A stretch of 64,000 bases of DNA from Sutcliffiella horikoshii (GCF_020524325.1 NZ_JAIVKY010000002.1:496001-560000), one strand, 5' to 3'. Positions 54,371 through 63,279 are shown, counted from the stretch's first letter. Program-made: numbers and translations. The notes: generated from the sequence alone by a model not told the origin.

Positions 54371-55963
54371 TTAATCTCTTTCATACATCACCGTACCGTC
54401 GACGATTGTCTTTAGTACGTTTGCTTTTAGGATACCATCGTCTGTTGTTTGAAAAAGATCGGTATCAAGTACGGTGAAGTCGGCGTAGTATCCTTTTTCG
54501 ATTAAGCCTTGTTTATGTTCTTCAGATATGGCTTGTGCGCTACCTTTTGTAAAGAGTCCGATTGCCTCATACATGGATAGACGTTGTTCTGGTTGATAAA
54601 CCGTTTTGTCTGTATCCCCAGGTGTTTGCCTCGTTACAGCAGCGTGTATTCCTAGAAGTGGATCTACCGGTTCTATCGGAGCATCCGATCCTCCTGCACA
54701 TATCAAACCTTCCTCTAGAAGGGTTTTCCAAGCATAAGAATAGTTCAGTCTTTCTTCTCCCAATCGTTCAATAATCCACGGAAAGTCTGTTGCCACAAAG
54801 CGCGGCTGGATATCTAGAATAAGAGACAGTTTTTTTGCTCGATCAATAAGATCCTTCGTTAATATCTGAGCATGAATAAGCCTGTCTCTTTCTCCTTTTG
54901 GAGCAGGATACTTTTCAATGGCATCTAACATATATTCAAACGCAAGATCGCCTATTGTATGGACTGCAACCGTCATCCCGTAATCTCTCGCTTTTTTAAC
55001 AAGCATGGCAAGCTGTTCTTGTGTATGAATGGCCACCCCGGATGTTTCAGGAGCATCATTATAAGGGCGACTTAAAAGAGCGGTCCTGCCTCCGAGTGCT
55101 CCATCCGCAAAGATCTTCATAGCACCAAGGGTAATGAAGCCTGTTGTTTCCTTAAATGTATGCCCTTCTTCGTGCATATCATCCACTACTTCATGATGAA
55201 CAAGCAAATGGGCACGATATTTTAACTTATCTCTTTCAATCACATTTTCAAATGCTCCAAATGTTTTCGTAAAACTGCCATAATAACTTAGGTCTTCACT
55301 ATGACTTCCTACCAACCCTAGGCGCAGGCAATCTTCAATAGAAGTTTTCAAAGCATGATACAAGTAGTTCTCACTCGCTTTTGGTATCTTCTTCTTTACT
55401 AATTCCTGTGCTTGGTCAAGTAAATATCCAGTCGGCTCGCCATCAATATCCTTTACAATGACTCCTCCTGGAGGGTTTTCTGTTTCTTTTGTAATACCTG
55501 CAAGTTCCAAAGCTTTACTGTTTACCAGTACGGCATGGCGACAAACTCTTGATAGAATCATGGGGTGAGATGAAGTGATTTCATCAAGCTCCGTTCTGTG
55601 GAAAATTTTGCGGTCGACAAAATTATTCTCATTCCATCCCTCACCGAAAATCCATTCTCCTTCAGGGGTTTCTCGTACTTTTTTTATTAATGCTTGTTTC
55701 ACATCTTGGGGAGATGTGTAAGTGGATAGATCCAGTCGCAGTAATTTTTCTCCGTGGCCAATCAGGTGCATATGACTATCAGTAAAGCCAGGGTACATGA
55801 CTGCCCCTTTTAGATCTTGCTTTTGTGCATGTTGGTATTTAGAGAGAAGATTGTCTTGAGTCCCTATGTCTTTTATGATTCCATCTTCCGTATAGACTGC
55901 TTCTACTTTTTCCATTTCTGCTCTCATTGTATAGATGGTTCCGCCGTACCAAATTTCTCCCAT
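54371..55963 (-). CDS. ytcJ: Amidohydrolase family 3 protein (YtcJ)
   Basis: 530 aa metal-dependent hydrolase. PGFTDSHMHLIGHG carries the HxH metal motif, GAMKIFADGALGGRTALLSRPY the family-3 signature, AVHTIGDLAFEYMLDAIE a further histidine, and GSDAPIEPVDPLLGIHAAV the metal-binding aspartate. Substrate unknown. AAGGAGAAAG ribosome site. Position as in B. subtilis. Confidence 0.92.
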   Translation of the reverse strand: MGEIWYGGTIYTMRAEMEKVEAVYTEDGIIKDIGTQDNLLSKYQHAQKQDLKGAVMYPGFTDSHMHLIGHGEKLLRLDLSTYTSPQDVKQALIKKVRETPEGEWIFGEGWNENNFVDRKIFHRTELDEITSSHPMILSRVCRHAVLVNSKALELAGITKETENPPGGVIVKDIDGEPTGYLLDQAQELVKKKIPKASENYLYHALKTSIEDCLRLGLVGSHSEDLSYYGSFTKTFGAFENVIERDKLKYRAHLLVHHEVVDDMHEEGHTFKETTGFITLGAMKIFADGALGGRTALLSRPYNDAPETSGVAIHTQEQLAMLVKKARDYGMTVAVHTIGDLAFEYMLDAIEKYPAPKGERDRLIHAQILTKDLIDRAKKLSLILDIQPRFVATDFPWIIERLGEERLNYSYAWKTLLEEGLICAGGSDAPIEPVDPLLGIHAAVTRQTPGDTDKTVYQPEQRLSMYEAIGLFTKGSAQAISEEHKQGLIEKGYYADFTVLDTDLFQTTDDGILKANVLKTIVDGTVMYERD

Positions 55964-56037
55964 GGTGATCTTTCTCCTTCATTTTGTAAAATTACATTTA
56001 GATTATCATTTGTGAAGGCTAGGCACAAAAAAATTGC

Positions 56038-56094
56038 ATAAAAAAAGACAGTCTAGGTGTGGGTCAAGGAATCTGATCCCCACCAGCCTGCCTT
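56038..56094 (-). terminator. acsM terminator
   Basis: Imperfect CAG-CT-GTGGG / CCCAC-AG-CTG stem followed by TTTTTTTATGC on the minus strand. Confidence 0.65.
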
Positions 56095-56103
56095 TCCTTA
56101 CAT

Positions 56104-57693
56104 TTAGGATTGAGCCGCTTGAGCCAATTCTTGCTGCCTTAGTTCTATTCTTCTTATTTTTCCAGAAGTAGTTTTCGGAAGCTCGGCCACGTACTCGATT
56201 TTTCGCGGGTACTTATATGGGGCCGTCAGTTCCTTGACATGCTCTTGAAGCAACTTAGTTACCTTATCTTCTTCCTGGTCTACACCGTCCTGCAACACTA
56301 CAAAGGCTTTAACGATGTTTCCTCTTATTTCATCAGGACTTGCTACTACCGCGCATTCACGCACCAACGGATGCTTTACCAATGCATCTTCTACTTCAAA
56401 CGGTCCAATGGTGTAGCCTGAGCTGATGATAATGTCATCACTTCTGCCCTCAAACCAAAAGTAACCGTCTTCGTCCTTTTTGGCTTTATCGCCTGTAATA
56501 TAGTAGTCCCCTCTAAACTGTCTGGAAGTACGTTCAGGATCTTTGTAATAGTGCTTAAATAGTGCCGGCGTCTCTACATGTACTGCTATGTCCCCGACTT
56601 CCCCCACTGCACATTCTTCAGCATCCTCATTGATAATTGTTACATGGTTTCCAGGTGTGGGTTTCCCCATGGACCCAGATTTAATTTCCATGCCTTTTAA
56701 CACTCCAAGTAACAACGTGTTTTCCGTTTGACCATAACCGTCCCGGACATCAACTTGGAAATGTTTTCGGAAGGTGTCAATTACCTCACGATTTAACGGC
56801 TCCCCGGCAGATACTGCACTGTGGAGATGTGGCAGCTGATAAGCGTTTAAGTTATCTACTTTCGCCATCAGACGGTATTCTGTTGGTGTGCAGCAAAGGA
56901 CATTCACTTCATGTTTCTCCAAAAGCTTTAGATATGTGTTGGGATCGAACTTGCCATGATAAACAAATCCTGTTGCCCCAGAACCTAGTGTCGATAAGAA
57001 TGGGCTCCATATCCACTTTTGCCATCCAGGACTTGCAGTTGCCCATACTACATCATTTTCTTCAATCCCAAGCCAGTTCTGAGAAGTCGTGCGGAGGTGC
57101 GCGTATGCCCATCCATGCGTGTGGACAACTCCCTTCGGATTACCTGTTGTACCTGATGTATAGGATAGAAAGGCCATGTCATCACTTGAAGTGGTGGCAA
57201 AATCAAGTCGGTCTGATTGTTTTTCCATCGCTTCGTGCAAGTTTGTCCAGCCTTTTTCGGGTAGTCCCCCAACACTGAATCTTACCAGGTTGCCTACTTC
57301 CTCTAATTTATCTGCCTGTTCCACAAATGGTTGATATGTAATGATCCCTTTCACATCTCCGTGTTCGATTCGGTATGCAAGATCTTTTTCTCTTAACATT
57401 TCAGAACATGGAATAACGACAATACCGGCTTTGAGTGCACCTAAATACACTTGATACGATTCTATAAGCCTTGGCATCATCACAAGAACTACATCCCCTT
57501 TTTGCAGCCCTTCTGAAATTAAAGCGTTTCCAATTTTATTTGCAGCTTTCATTAATTGTTGATATGTTACTTGTTCCTTCTCCCCTTGCTCACTTTCCCA
57601 AATGAGTGCGAGCCTTTCACTGTCTTGTGCGTACTTTTCCACTTCTTCAACCAGATTGTACTTTGGCGGTGCTAAAAGTTCTTCTCTTTTCAT
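56104..57693 (-). CDS. ytcI: Acyl-CoA synthetase, AMP-forming (YtcI, medium-chain type)
   Basis: 529 aa ANL-superfamily ligase. LSYTSGTTGNPKGVVHTHG is the ATP loop, DGYGQTENTLLLGVLKG the acyl-adenylate motif, YYITGDKAKKDEDGYFWFEGRSDDIIISSGY the hinge, and PKTTSGKIRRIELR holds the C-terminal catalytic lysine. The order of motifs resembles ACSM medium-chain acyl-CoA synthetases. Ribosome site AAAGGGG. Confidence 0.92.
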   Translation of the reverse strand: MKREELLAPPKYNLVEEVEKYAQDSERLALIWESEQGEKEQVTYQQLMKAANKIGNALISEGLQKGDVVLVMMPRLIESYQVYLGALKAGIVVIPCSEMLREKDLAYRIEHGDVKGIITYQPFVEQADKLEEVGNLVRFSVGGLPEKGWTNLHEAMEKQSDRLDFATTSSDDMAFLSYTSGTTGNPKGVVHTHGWAYAHLRTTSQNWLGIEENDVVWATASPGWQKWIWSPFLSTLGSGATGFVYHGKFDPNTYLKLLEKHEVNVLCCTPTEYRLMAKVDNLNAYQLPHLHSAVSAGEPLNREVIDTFRKHFQVDVRDGYGQTENTLLLGVLKGMEIKSGSMGKPTPGNHVTIINEDAEECAVGEVGDIAVHVETPALFKHYYKDPERTSRQFRGDYYITGDKAKKDEDGYFWFEGRSDDIIISSGYTIGPFEVEDALVKHPLVRECAVVASPDEIRGNIVKAFVVLQDGVDQEEDKVTKLLQEHVKELTAPYKYPRKIEYVAELPKTTSGKIRRIELRQQELAQAAQS

Positions 57694-57810
57694 ATGAAGT
57701 CATCCCCTTTGTAATAGTACTATCTCTATATTACAAAATTTTTTAAATAATTTGAATTATTTTGTGGAAATTTTCATTCTTTTTGGGGAAAAATGTTGGC
57801 GCTTGAGTAG

Positions 57811-58010
57811 ATGTCCGAAGATTTACGGAAGTTGACCGAAGTTTTGGCAAAGTTGACCAAAGATTTTCGAAAAGTGACCGAACCAAATTTTCAAATGACC
57901 GAACCTACTGAAAAAGTTGACCAAACCTCTCCTTTAATTGGCCGAACCACATGTAAATACTACCATTATTTGACCGAACAAAGAAGAAAATTGACCAAAC
58001 CAATTTACAC
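57811..58010. repeat. Tandem array 3: about nine 21-22 bp units
   Basis: Units start with TTGACCGAA or TTGACCAAA followed by 12-13 variable A-rich bases; spacing 21-22 bp (one long gap). Two head variants (GACCGAA, GACCAAA) alternate irregularly. The apparent peptide of L-T-E/K repeats in frame +1 follows from the 21-bp period and has no ribosome site. 5' of ytcI and 3' of the 31-aa gene. Confidence 0.8.
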
Positions 58011-58147
58011 AAAAAAAAATGAAGGCATTTTCTTAAAAAACACAGCAATTTTGTCACCAGTGCGGCATTCCACCGGTTGCTCATACTGATCCAACGCTAT
58101 TGATACATCCTCGCCTTAATACATTTACTAATTTCACTAATAAAACG

Positions 58148-58176
58148 CAAAAACACCTTCCCAAAAGAAGGTGCTC
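58148..58176 (-). terminator. Terminator of the 31-aa gene
   Basis: CACCTTC / GAAGGTG stem with T run on the minus strand, ten bases after the stop. Confidence 0.85.
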
Positions 58177-58185
58177 AAACATTAT

Positions 58186-58281
58186 TTATTGCTCATTCGA
58201 TTTAACCGCATGCTTTGGTTCGTTGCGGCGTTTTCTTCCTTGTTTCTTCTGTTGTTTTTCTACTTGATTTTGCTCCTTCAT
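58186..58281 (-). CDS. Very small basic protein (31 aa)
   Basis: Found by direct reading: MKEQNQVEKQQKKQGRKRRN then EPKHAVKSNEQ. It has AGGAGGTG nine bases from the ATG and an intrinsic terminator ten bases after the stop, so it is probably expressed. Rich in Lys, Arg and Gln with no hydrophobic residues; likely unstructured and nucleic-acid binding. It lies just after the alpha/beta SASP gene, past that gene's terminator. Not recognised; a spore-core role is a guess from position. Confidence 0.55.
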   Translation of the reverse strand: MKEQNQVEKQQKKQGRKRRNEPKHAVKSNEQ

Positions 58282-58308
58282 AAAAAAGCACCTCCAAGAT
58301 TAGAATAG

Positions 58309-58336
58309 AAGAAAGGTGGGGTTTCCCCCACCTCGT
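58309..58336 (-). terminator. SASP gene terminator
   Basis: AGGTGGGG / CCCCACCT stem with a 4-nt loop, then TTCTTCT on the minus strand. Confidence 0.85.
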
Positions 58337-58350
58337 AGCCATTTTATATA

Positions 58351-58554
58351 TTATTTTTGGTAACCACCACTGAAGCTTTGTTCAGCCATTTGAACTAAGC
58401 GTTTAGTGATTTCTCCACCAACGGAACCGTTAGCGCGAGCAGTTGCATCAGGACCAAGTTGAACTCCGAATTCAGAAGCGATTTCGTATTTCATTTGGTC
58501 AAGAGCTTGTTGTACACCAGGTACAACTAGTTGGTTTGAACTGTTGTTTGCCAT
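58351..58554 (-). CDS. sspA: Alpha/beta-type small acid-soluble spore protein
   Basis: 67 aa SASP that coats spore DNA in the forespore and is degraded on germination. The protease cleavage motif region [21 protein letters not shown] (GPR site E-I/F-A) and the conserved [17 protein letters not shown] are present. GGAGGTG ribosome site; a sigma-G promoter upstream. In B. subtilis sspA lies next to thiI, as here. Confidence 0.95.
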   Translation of the reverse strand: MANNSSNQLVVPGVQQALDQMKYEIASEFGVQLGPDATARANGSVGGEITKRLVQMAEQSFSGGYQK

Positions 58555-58577
58555 GTGTTTTCACCTCCTTGTGAGTA

Positions 58578-58608
58578 TAGAATGTGTAAAAACACATGGC
58601 ATCATTCA
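58578..58608 (-). promoter_or_regulatory. sigma-G promoter of the SASP gene
   Basis: On the minus strand TGAATGA (58602-58608) and CATTCTA (58578-58584), 17 bp apart, match the forespore sigma-G pair TGAATA / CATnnTA. About 20 bp further lies the ribosome site. Confidence 0.75.
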
Positions 58609-58645
58609 TGTTTTAAATATGGTAATTCTTCTCAGTAACAAATTG

Positions 58646-59854
58646 TTAAAATAAATCGTTGATATCACTATCTTCTTCTTGCTTTTTCCCTGTAATTATA
58701 AGCTTTTCCGTACGATCTACTGCATCATTTACCATCTTATCTATATCAAAGAAGCTTTCATAAAAATTGATTTTTTCCTTTTTCGGCTTCGTTTTAGGTG
58801 CAGAAGGGGTGAAAATCGTACAACAATCTTCATAAGGTCGATTGGAAATCTCCAACGTATCTATTTGATTGGCAATATCCATAATTTCTATTTTGTCCAT
58901 CGTTATGAGCGGACGAATGATCGGAGTGGAAGTAACCTCATTAATCGTGGACATGCTTTGTAAAGTCTGACTAGCCACCTGCCCTAAACTTTCTCCCGTA
59001 ATAATTGCAAGCCCTTGTTCTTTTTCACAAATTTTGTCCGCAATCTTCAACATAAACCTTCTGGTGGATGTCATCGTATAGTTTTCCGGCACTTGCTTTT
59101 GTATCGCTACTTGGATATCTGTAAAAGGAACGATATGCAAATTAATGGAGTGACCAAAATCTGTCAGTCTTTCTGTCAGTTCCACTACTTTCTGTTTTGC
59201 ACGTTCACTTGTATACGGAGGGCTGAAAAAGTGAACAACCTCTAATCTAATTCCACGTTTCATTGCCAAGTATCCTGCTACTGGACTGTCTATCCCTCCA
59301 GATAGCATGAGCACACCTGTACCACTTGTACCAACTGGAAGACCTCCTGCGCCTGCAATATCCTTACATGTAATGTAAGTCGCTTCCTCTCTAACTTCAA
59401 CCCTTACATTAATATCAGGCTGTTTTACATTCACCGACAGATCTTCGGCATTTCGCAATAAATGCGATCCGATTGCGTGATTTAAACCATTAGTATCAAG
59501 TTCAAAGTTTTTATAAGCCCGTTTGGCTGTCACTTTAAATGTCTTTCCTTTGTAAGGTAACGCCTCGAGAGCGAATAATGCTCCTTTTTTCATGTCTTCT
59601 AATTCTGTTTTCGTTTTGACTGCAAGGCTGAAAGAGTGAATGCCAAAGATGCTTTGAAGTCGATCCAGAATTGGTTCATGAGGTTCTCCATTTAATCTGA
59701 TGAACATTCTGTCTCTGCTTTTTTCGATCGCAACCTTTGGAAAGTCTTTAATTTTTTCTAATATATTGTAACTAAGACGTTGGACAAACTGTTTTCTGTT
59801 TCTTCCTTTGGTAGACAGTTCACCAAATCGGATTAATATGTGATCATAATTCAT
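58646..59854 (-). CDS. thiI: tRNA 4-thiouridine/thiazole sulfurtransferase ThiI
   Basis: 402 aa: N-terminal ferredoxin-like and THUMP domains (about 1-165), then the PP-loop ATP pyrophosphatase VLMLSGGIDSPVAGYLAMKR and PYEDCCTIFTPSAPKTKP. The C-terminal rhodanese domain of E. coli ThiI is absent, as in Bacillus, where sulfur comes from the neighbouring cysteine desulfurase. It starts five bases after iscS: one operon. Confidence 0.96.
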   Translation of the reverse strand: MNYDHILIRFGELSTKGRNRKQFVQRLSYNILEKIKDFPKVAIEKSRDRMFIRLNGEPHEPILDRLQSIFGIHSFSLAVKTKTELEDMKKGALFALEALPYKGKTFKVTAKRAYKNFELDTNGLNHAIGSHLLRNAEDLSVNVKQPDINVRVEVREEATYITCKDIAGAGGLPVGTSGTGVLMLSGGIDSPVAGYLAMKRGIRLEVVHFFSPPYTSERAKQKVVELTERLTDFGHSINLHIVPFTDIQVAIQKQVPENYTMTSTRRFMLKIADKICEKEQGLAIITGESLGQVASQTLQSMSTINEVTSTPIIRPLITMDKIEIMDIANQIDTLEISNRPYEDCCTIFTPSAPKTKPKKEKINFYESFFDIDKMVNDAVDRTEKLIITGKKQEEDSDINDLF

Positions 59855-59859
59855 GTTTT

Positions 59860-61002
59860 TTACCTCGTTACTTCTTTTATAGTGGTTATGGCCTGGATAA
59901 GCTCTTGTATAAATAAGCGTATCTCTTCTTTTGTTGTACTGTAAGTCATACTTACTCGGATAGCACTTTCCGCCTGTGCCCTCGTCACTCCCATTGCCAT
60001 TAAAGTCTTGCTTGGTGCTTTTCGCTTGGATGAACAGGCAGAGGTTGTAGAGACATAAATATTTTTTGTGCCTAAAGCATGGACAAGAACTTCTGCCTTT
60101 ATGCCCGGAACGGAAAAGTTGACTATATGCGGAGCACTGTAACTTCTGGAGGTATGAATAAATACTCCACTTATTTTCTCTAATTCATCAAGAAGATATA
60201 GTTTTAATGCAGATATATTAGGTAAGTAATTTCCGCTCTTCTCCAAAGTCATTCGCAGTGCTTTCGTCATGGCAACAATCCCCGCCACATTCTCTGTTCC
60301 TGATCGTAACGTCCATTCCTGGTCTCCTCCGCTGAGAATTGGATGAAGTTTGACTCCATTTTTGGCAATCAGTATCCCGTTTCCCTTTAATCCGTGAAAC
60401 TTATGAGCGGAAAGAGAGCAAAGGTCAATGACATTCATCTTTAATGGAACCTTTCCGATTCCTTGAATATGGTCAACATGAAAGCTGACATTTGGATAGT
60501 TCAGTAGAAATTCGCCGATTTCTTCTACAGGTTGGATTGCCCCGGTTTCATTATTTACATGAATAATGGAAACCAACACCGTCTCTTTTCTCAACGCTTC
60601 TTCTACCTGCTTTTTCGTAATTCTTCCTTCCTTATTAACAGGTAGGACCGTCACTTCGAACCCTTCCTGTTCCAAATCTTTTATCGCATTCGTTACGGAA
60701 GGATGCTCAATAGCAGTTGTAATGATATGTTTACCGATATTTCTTTTGCTTAGCGCACATCCTTTTATGGCCAAGTTGTTGCTTTCTGTTCCGCCTGACG
60801 TGAAAATGACTTCCTTATGGTGGACATGCAGCAAGGTTGCTATCGTCTCCCTTGACCGGTTAAGCAGCATTTCGGCCTCGCCGCCAAGCGAATGGAGCGA
60901 GGATGGGTTTCCAAAATAATCTGTGGATACCTTTAAAAAAGAATCCAATACTTCTTTATATGGTTTAGTCGTGGCGCTATTGTCTAAATAGATCATGGTC
61001 AT
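59860..61002 (-). CDS. iscS: Cysteine desulfurase (NifZ/IscS type)
   Basis: PLP enzyme that takes sulfur from cysteine and hands it to ThiI for 4-thiouridine. 380 aa. TSGGTESNNLAIKG and LSAHKFHGLKGNGIL (lysine for PLP) are intact, and the catalytic cysteine is in VSTTSACSSKRKAPSKTLMAMG. B. subtilis NifZ is the dedicated ThiI partner; the gene pair is conserved. ATG preceded by GGAGGATGACC. Confidence 0.95.
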   Translation of the reverse strand: MTMIYLDNSATTKPYKEVLDSFLKVSTDYFGNPSSLHSLGGEAEMLLNRSRETIATLLHVHHKEVIFTSGGTESNNLAIKGCALSKRNIGKHIITTAIEHPSVTNAIKDLEQEGFEVTVLPVNKEGRITKKQVEEALRKETVLVSIIHVNNETGAIQPVEEIGEFLLNYPNVSFHVDHIQGIGKVPLKMNVIDLCSLSAHKFHGLKGNGILIAKNGVKLHPILSGGDQEWTLRSGTENVAGIVAMTKALRMTLEKSGNYLPNISALKLYLLDELEKISGVFIHTSRSYSAPHIVNFSVPGIKAEVLVHALGTKNIYVSTTSACSSKRKAPSKTLMAMGVTRAQAESAIRVSMTYSTTKEEIRLFIQELIQAITTIKEVTR

Positions 61003-61308
61003 CCTCCATAGGTCTGATGAGGAATTTGTATCATCAATTAATATAGATAATATTTTCTTCTAAGCGAATATTAATGTTAGCACATTTTATATCCGTGTAA
61101 AAGAAATGCCTTCCTACTTATATAAAGGAAGCAGGTATTTATTAGAAATATTACCTTTTCCCTTTCTAAACATGTATAGACATGTTAAACTATTAATTGT
61201 TTTTCTAATATATTGAATTGTTGAACTTTTATGTTATTCGACAAATTTCATCAAAATTATGATAGGATGAAAACGTATTCATTTCATTTTCTCATCAGGA
61301 GGATTATT
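61003..61308 (+). promoter_or_regulatory. Divergent iscS-braB control region with CodY-like box
   Basis: AATTTCATCAAAATT at 61244-61258 differs at three positions from the CodY consensus AATTTTCWGAAAATT and lies 50 bp before the transporter start. B. subtilis braB is repressed by CodY. A CTTCCT / AGGAAG hairpin sits near 61111-61135. I find no T-box leader here. Confidence 0.45.
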
Positions 61309-62643
61309 ATGCGTAAAAACGTATATACAAATAAGGACATATTGGTATTAGGACTTATGCTTTTTGCCTTGTTTTTAGGTGCCGGGAATATGATATTCCC
61401 TCCATTACTTGGGCAAGCAGCTGGAGATAACGTTGGACTATCTGTAATAGGTTTCTTGATTACAGGAGTTGGCCTGCCACTACTTGGAGTAATGGCTATT
61501 GCTTACACAGGAGGCGACCTTCAAACTCTTGCTAATCGTGTACACCCAATTTTCGGAATTATTTTTACTATTATTATGTATTTAGCGATTGGGCCATTCT
61601 TTGGTATCCCGCGTACAGGTACTGTTGCCTTTGAAATAGGTGCAACACCTTTCTTGCCTGAATCGGTTAACCCACAAGGTTGGGCACTCTTTCTGTTTAC
61701 GTTAGTATTCTTTGCTATTACGTATTATCTTGCATTAAATCCAGCAAAACTTGTGGATCGAATTGGGAAAATATTAACACCGATCTTGTTGGTTGTTATT
61801 GGTGTCCTTGTTGTAAAAAGTATCATAACCCCGATGGGTGCTATTGGTGCTCCAACAGAGGCCTACCAAAATTCACCTTTCTTCAAGGGCTTCCTTGAAG
61901 GCTATCTAACAATGGATACCATCGCAGCTTTAGTTTTCGGAATTGTTGTAATTTCTGCAATTAAGGATAAAGGTGTAACGGATAAAAAGACGATTACTTC
62001 TCTTTGTTTAAAAGCAGGATTTATTGCTGCGATAGGTCTTACCATTGTTTACGGTGGTTTATCCTATCTAGGAGCAACTAGTCTTGATGCAGTCGGAGCT
62101 GCAGGTAATGGCGGGCAGATATTATCTGGCGCAGCTACTTATCTGTTTGGATCAATTGGAGCAGTAATTTTAGGACTTGCCATTACGTTTGCTTGCTTAA
62201 CGACATCTGTAGGACTTGTTTCTGCGACAAGTAAATTCTTTTCTAAAATTATGCCATCTGTTTCTTATAAAGTATTTGTTGCAATCTTATCTATCTTTAG
62301 TTTAGTAGTGTCAAATGTAGGCCTTGATCAATTGATTACGATTTCGTTGCCTGTGTTGATTATGATTTATCCATTAGCCATTGTACTGATTGTTCTTTCG
62401 TTCTATCGTTGGAGAAATGAGTCATTCGTGTATGGGTTTGCCTTACTATTCACAGGTATGGTAAGTTTCGTGGATGGATTGGCTATGGCAGGGATTAATA
62501 TCACATTTTTACAGGATGTTTTCAGCATACTTCCTTTTTATAATGAAGGAGTAGGTTGGTTGGTACCCGCAGTGATCGGAGTAATTGTCGGACTGGTCGT
62601 TGGGGCAATAACAGCCAAGCAATCTAATGAAAGTATTGCTTAA
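61309..62643 (+). CDS. braB: Branched-chain amino acid transporter (BraB/BrnQ, LIVCS family)
   Basis: 444 aa, about twelve membrane helices. ALFLGAGNMIFPPLLGQAAG is the conserved first helix of the family; GPFFGIPRTGTVAFEIG and TFACLTTSVGLVSATSKFF are further signatures. Sodium-coupled uptake of Ile, Leu and Val. The ATG at 61309 has CAGGAGG; 26 earlier codons are not coding. Confidence 0.94.
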   Translation: MRKNVYTNKDILVLGLMLFALFLGAGNMIFPPLLGQAAGDNVGLSVIGFLITGVGLPLLGVMAIAYTGGDLQTLANRVHPIFGIIFTIIMYLAIGPFFGIPRTGTVAFEIGATPFLPESVNPQGWALFLFTLVFFAITYYLALNPAKLVDRIGKILTPILLVVIGVLVVKSIITPMGAIGAPTEAYQNSPFFKGFLEGYLTMDTIAALVFGIVVISAIKDKGVTDKKTITSLCLKAGFIAAIGLTIVYGGLSYLGATSLDAVGAAGNGGQILSGAATYLFGSIGAVILGLAITFACLTTSVGLVSATSKFFSKIMPSVSYKVFVAILSIFSLVVSNVGLDQLITISLPVLIMIYPLAIVLIVLSFYRWRNESFVYGFALLFTGMVSFVDGLAMAGINITFLQDVFSILPFYNEGVGWLVPAVIGVIVGLVVGAITAKQSNESIA

Positions 62644-62651
62644 TATCTATA

Positions 62652-62695
62652 TAAACAAAAGGCTTGGATATGACTATCCAAGCCTTTTGTTTTTA
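62652..62695 (+). terminator. braB terminator
   Basis: AACAAAAGGCTTGGATA / TATCCAAGCCTTTTGTT perfect stem, 4-nt loop, then TTT. Confidence 0.92.
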
Positions 62696-62714
62696 GATAA
62701 GAAAGTATAAAATA

Positions 62715-62908
62715 CAGTTGATTTCCGTTCCAAGCGCTTCGCTTGCCTGCGGGGGGCCGTGAGCCACCTCAGGCTTCGCCTTCCGGGGTCTGACCTGTCC
62801 CTTCCTCCAGCAGGGGAAGTAGCGAAATTATTGAGACCCCGCAACGAAGTGAGGAGGCTCAAGGTCGCCCCGCGGAAAGCGCAGCCATTTGCGGAAAGTT
62901 ACAGCGGC
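62715..62908. repeat. Chimeric structured repeat R14 (B left arm fused to inverted A left arm)
   Basis: The plus-strand left part (GTTGATTTCCGTTCC ... CCTGTCCCTTCCTCCAGCAGG) is subtype B; the right part, read on the minus strand (CCGCTGTAACTTTCCGC ... TCTCAATAATTTCGCTACTTCCCC), is subtype A, closest to R10. They join head to head at a shared C-x-CC-GC-GG motif, and neither has its own right end. Confidence 0.85.
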
Positions 62909-62934
62909 TATTAACCACTAACAAGTGTTTTAAG

Positions 62935-62968
62935 CAAAAAAAAGACCGGGCGGTTTTTGCCCGGTTTT
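62935..62968 (-). terminator. Terminator of the ezrA unit
   Basis: ACCGGGC / GCCCGGT stem with long T run on the minus strand. Confidence 0.88.
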
Positions 62969-62970
62969 TC

Positions 62971-63276
62971 TTATGGTTTATTTTTTTCTAATAGGGAAAG
63001 CAGTTGGTCGATGCCGATACGTTCATCCTGTATGTTCCACTCTTTGAGCATTTGTTGAGTGAGCCCGTCTTGTTGAATGTGTGAGATCGTAACTTTCTCT
63101 GCCTTATCTTGATCTACAGATGGAAGAGCGACTGTTTCTTCTTCCTGAGTAGGGGAAGAGACTTCAGGTTGTGCAGTCTCTTCTTTTTTTTCCTGAAAGG
63201 ATGCGTAAAAACTGTACCATATAAAGGTCCCGCTTATGAGCAGGATAGCTACAAGGATACTTTGCGCATACTTCAT
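62971..63276 (-). CDS. Membrane-anchored protein downstream of ezrA, unknown function
   Basis: 101 aa: one N-terminal membrane helix (about 4-24), an acidic linker rich in E, P and T (24-55) and a helical end (QQMLKEWNIQDERIGIDQLLSLLEK). Three bases after the ezrA stop, so cotranscribed and coupled. Perhaps linked to cell division by position only. Not recognised. Confidence 0.65.
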   Translation of the reverse strand: MKYAQSILVAILLISGTFIWYSFYASFQEKKEETAQPEVSSPTQEEETVALPSVDQDKAEKVTISHIQQDGLTQQMLKEWNIQDERIGIDQLLSLLEKNKP

Positions 63277-63279
63277 TTG

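Noticed and set aside
61003-61308. T-box leader for the branched-chain amino acid transporter
   Set aside because: No AGGGTGGNACCGCG antiterminator sequence and no terminator before the gene.
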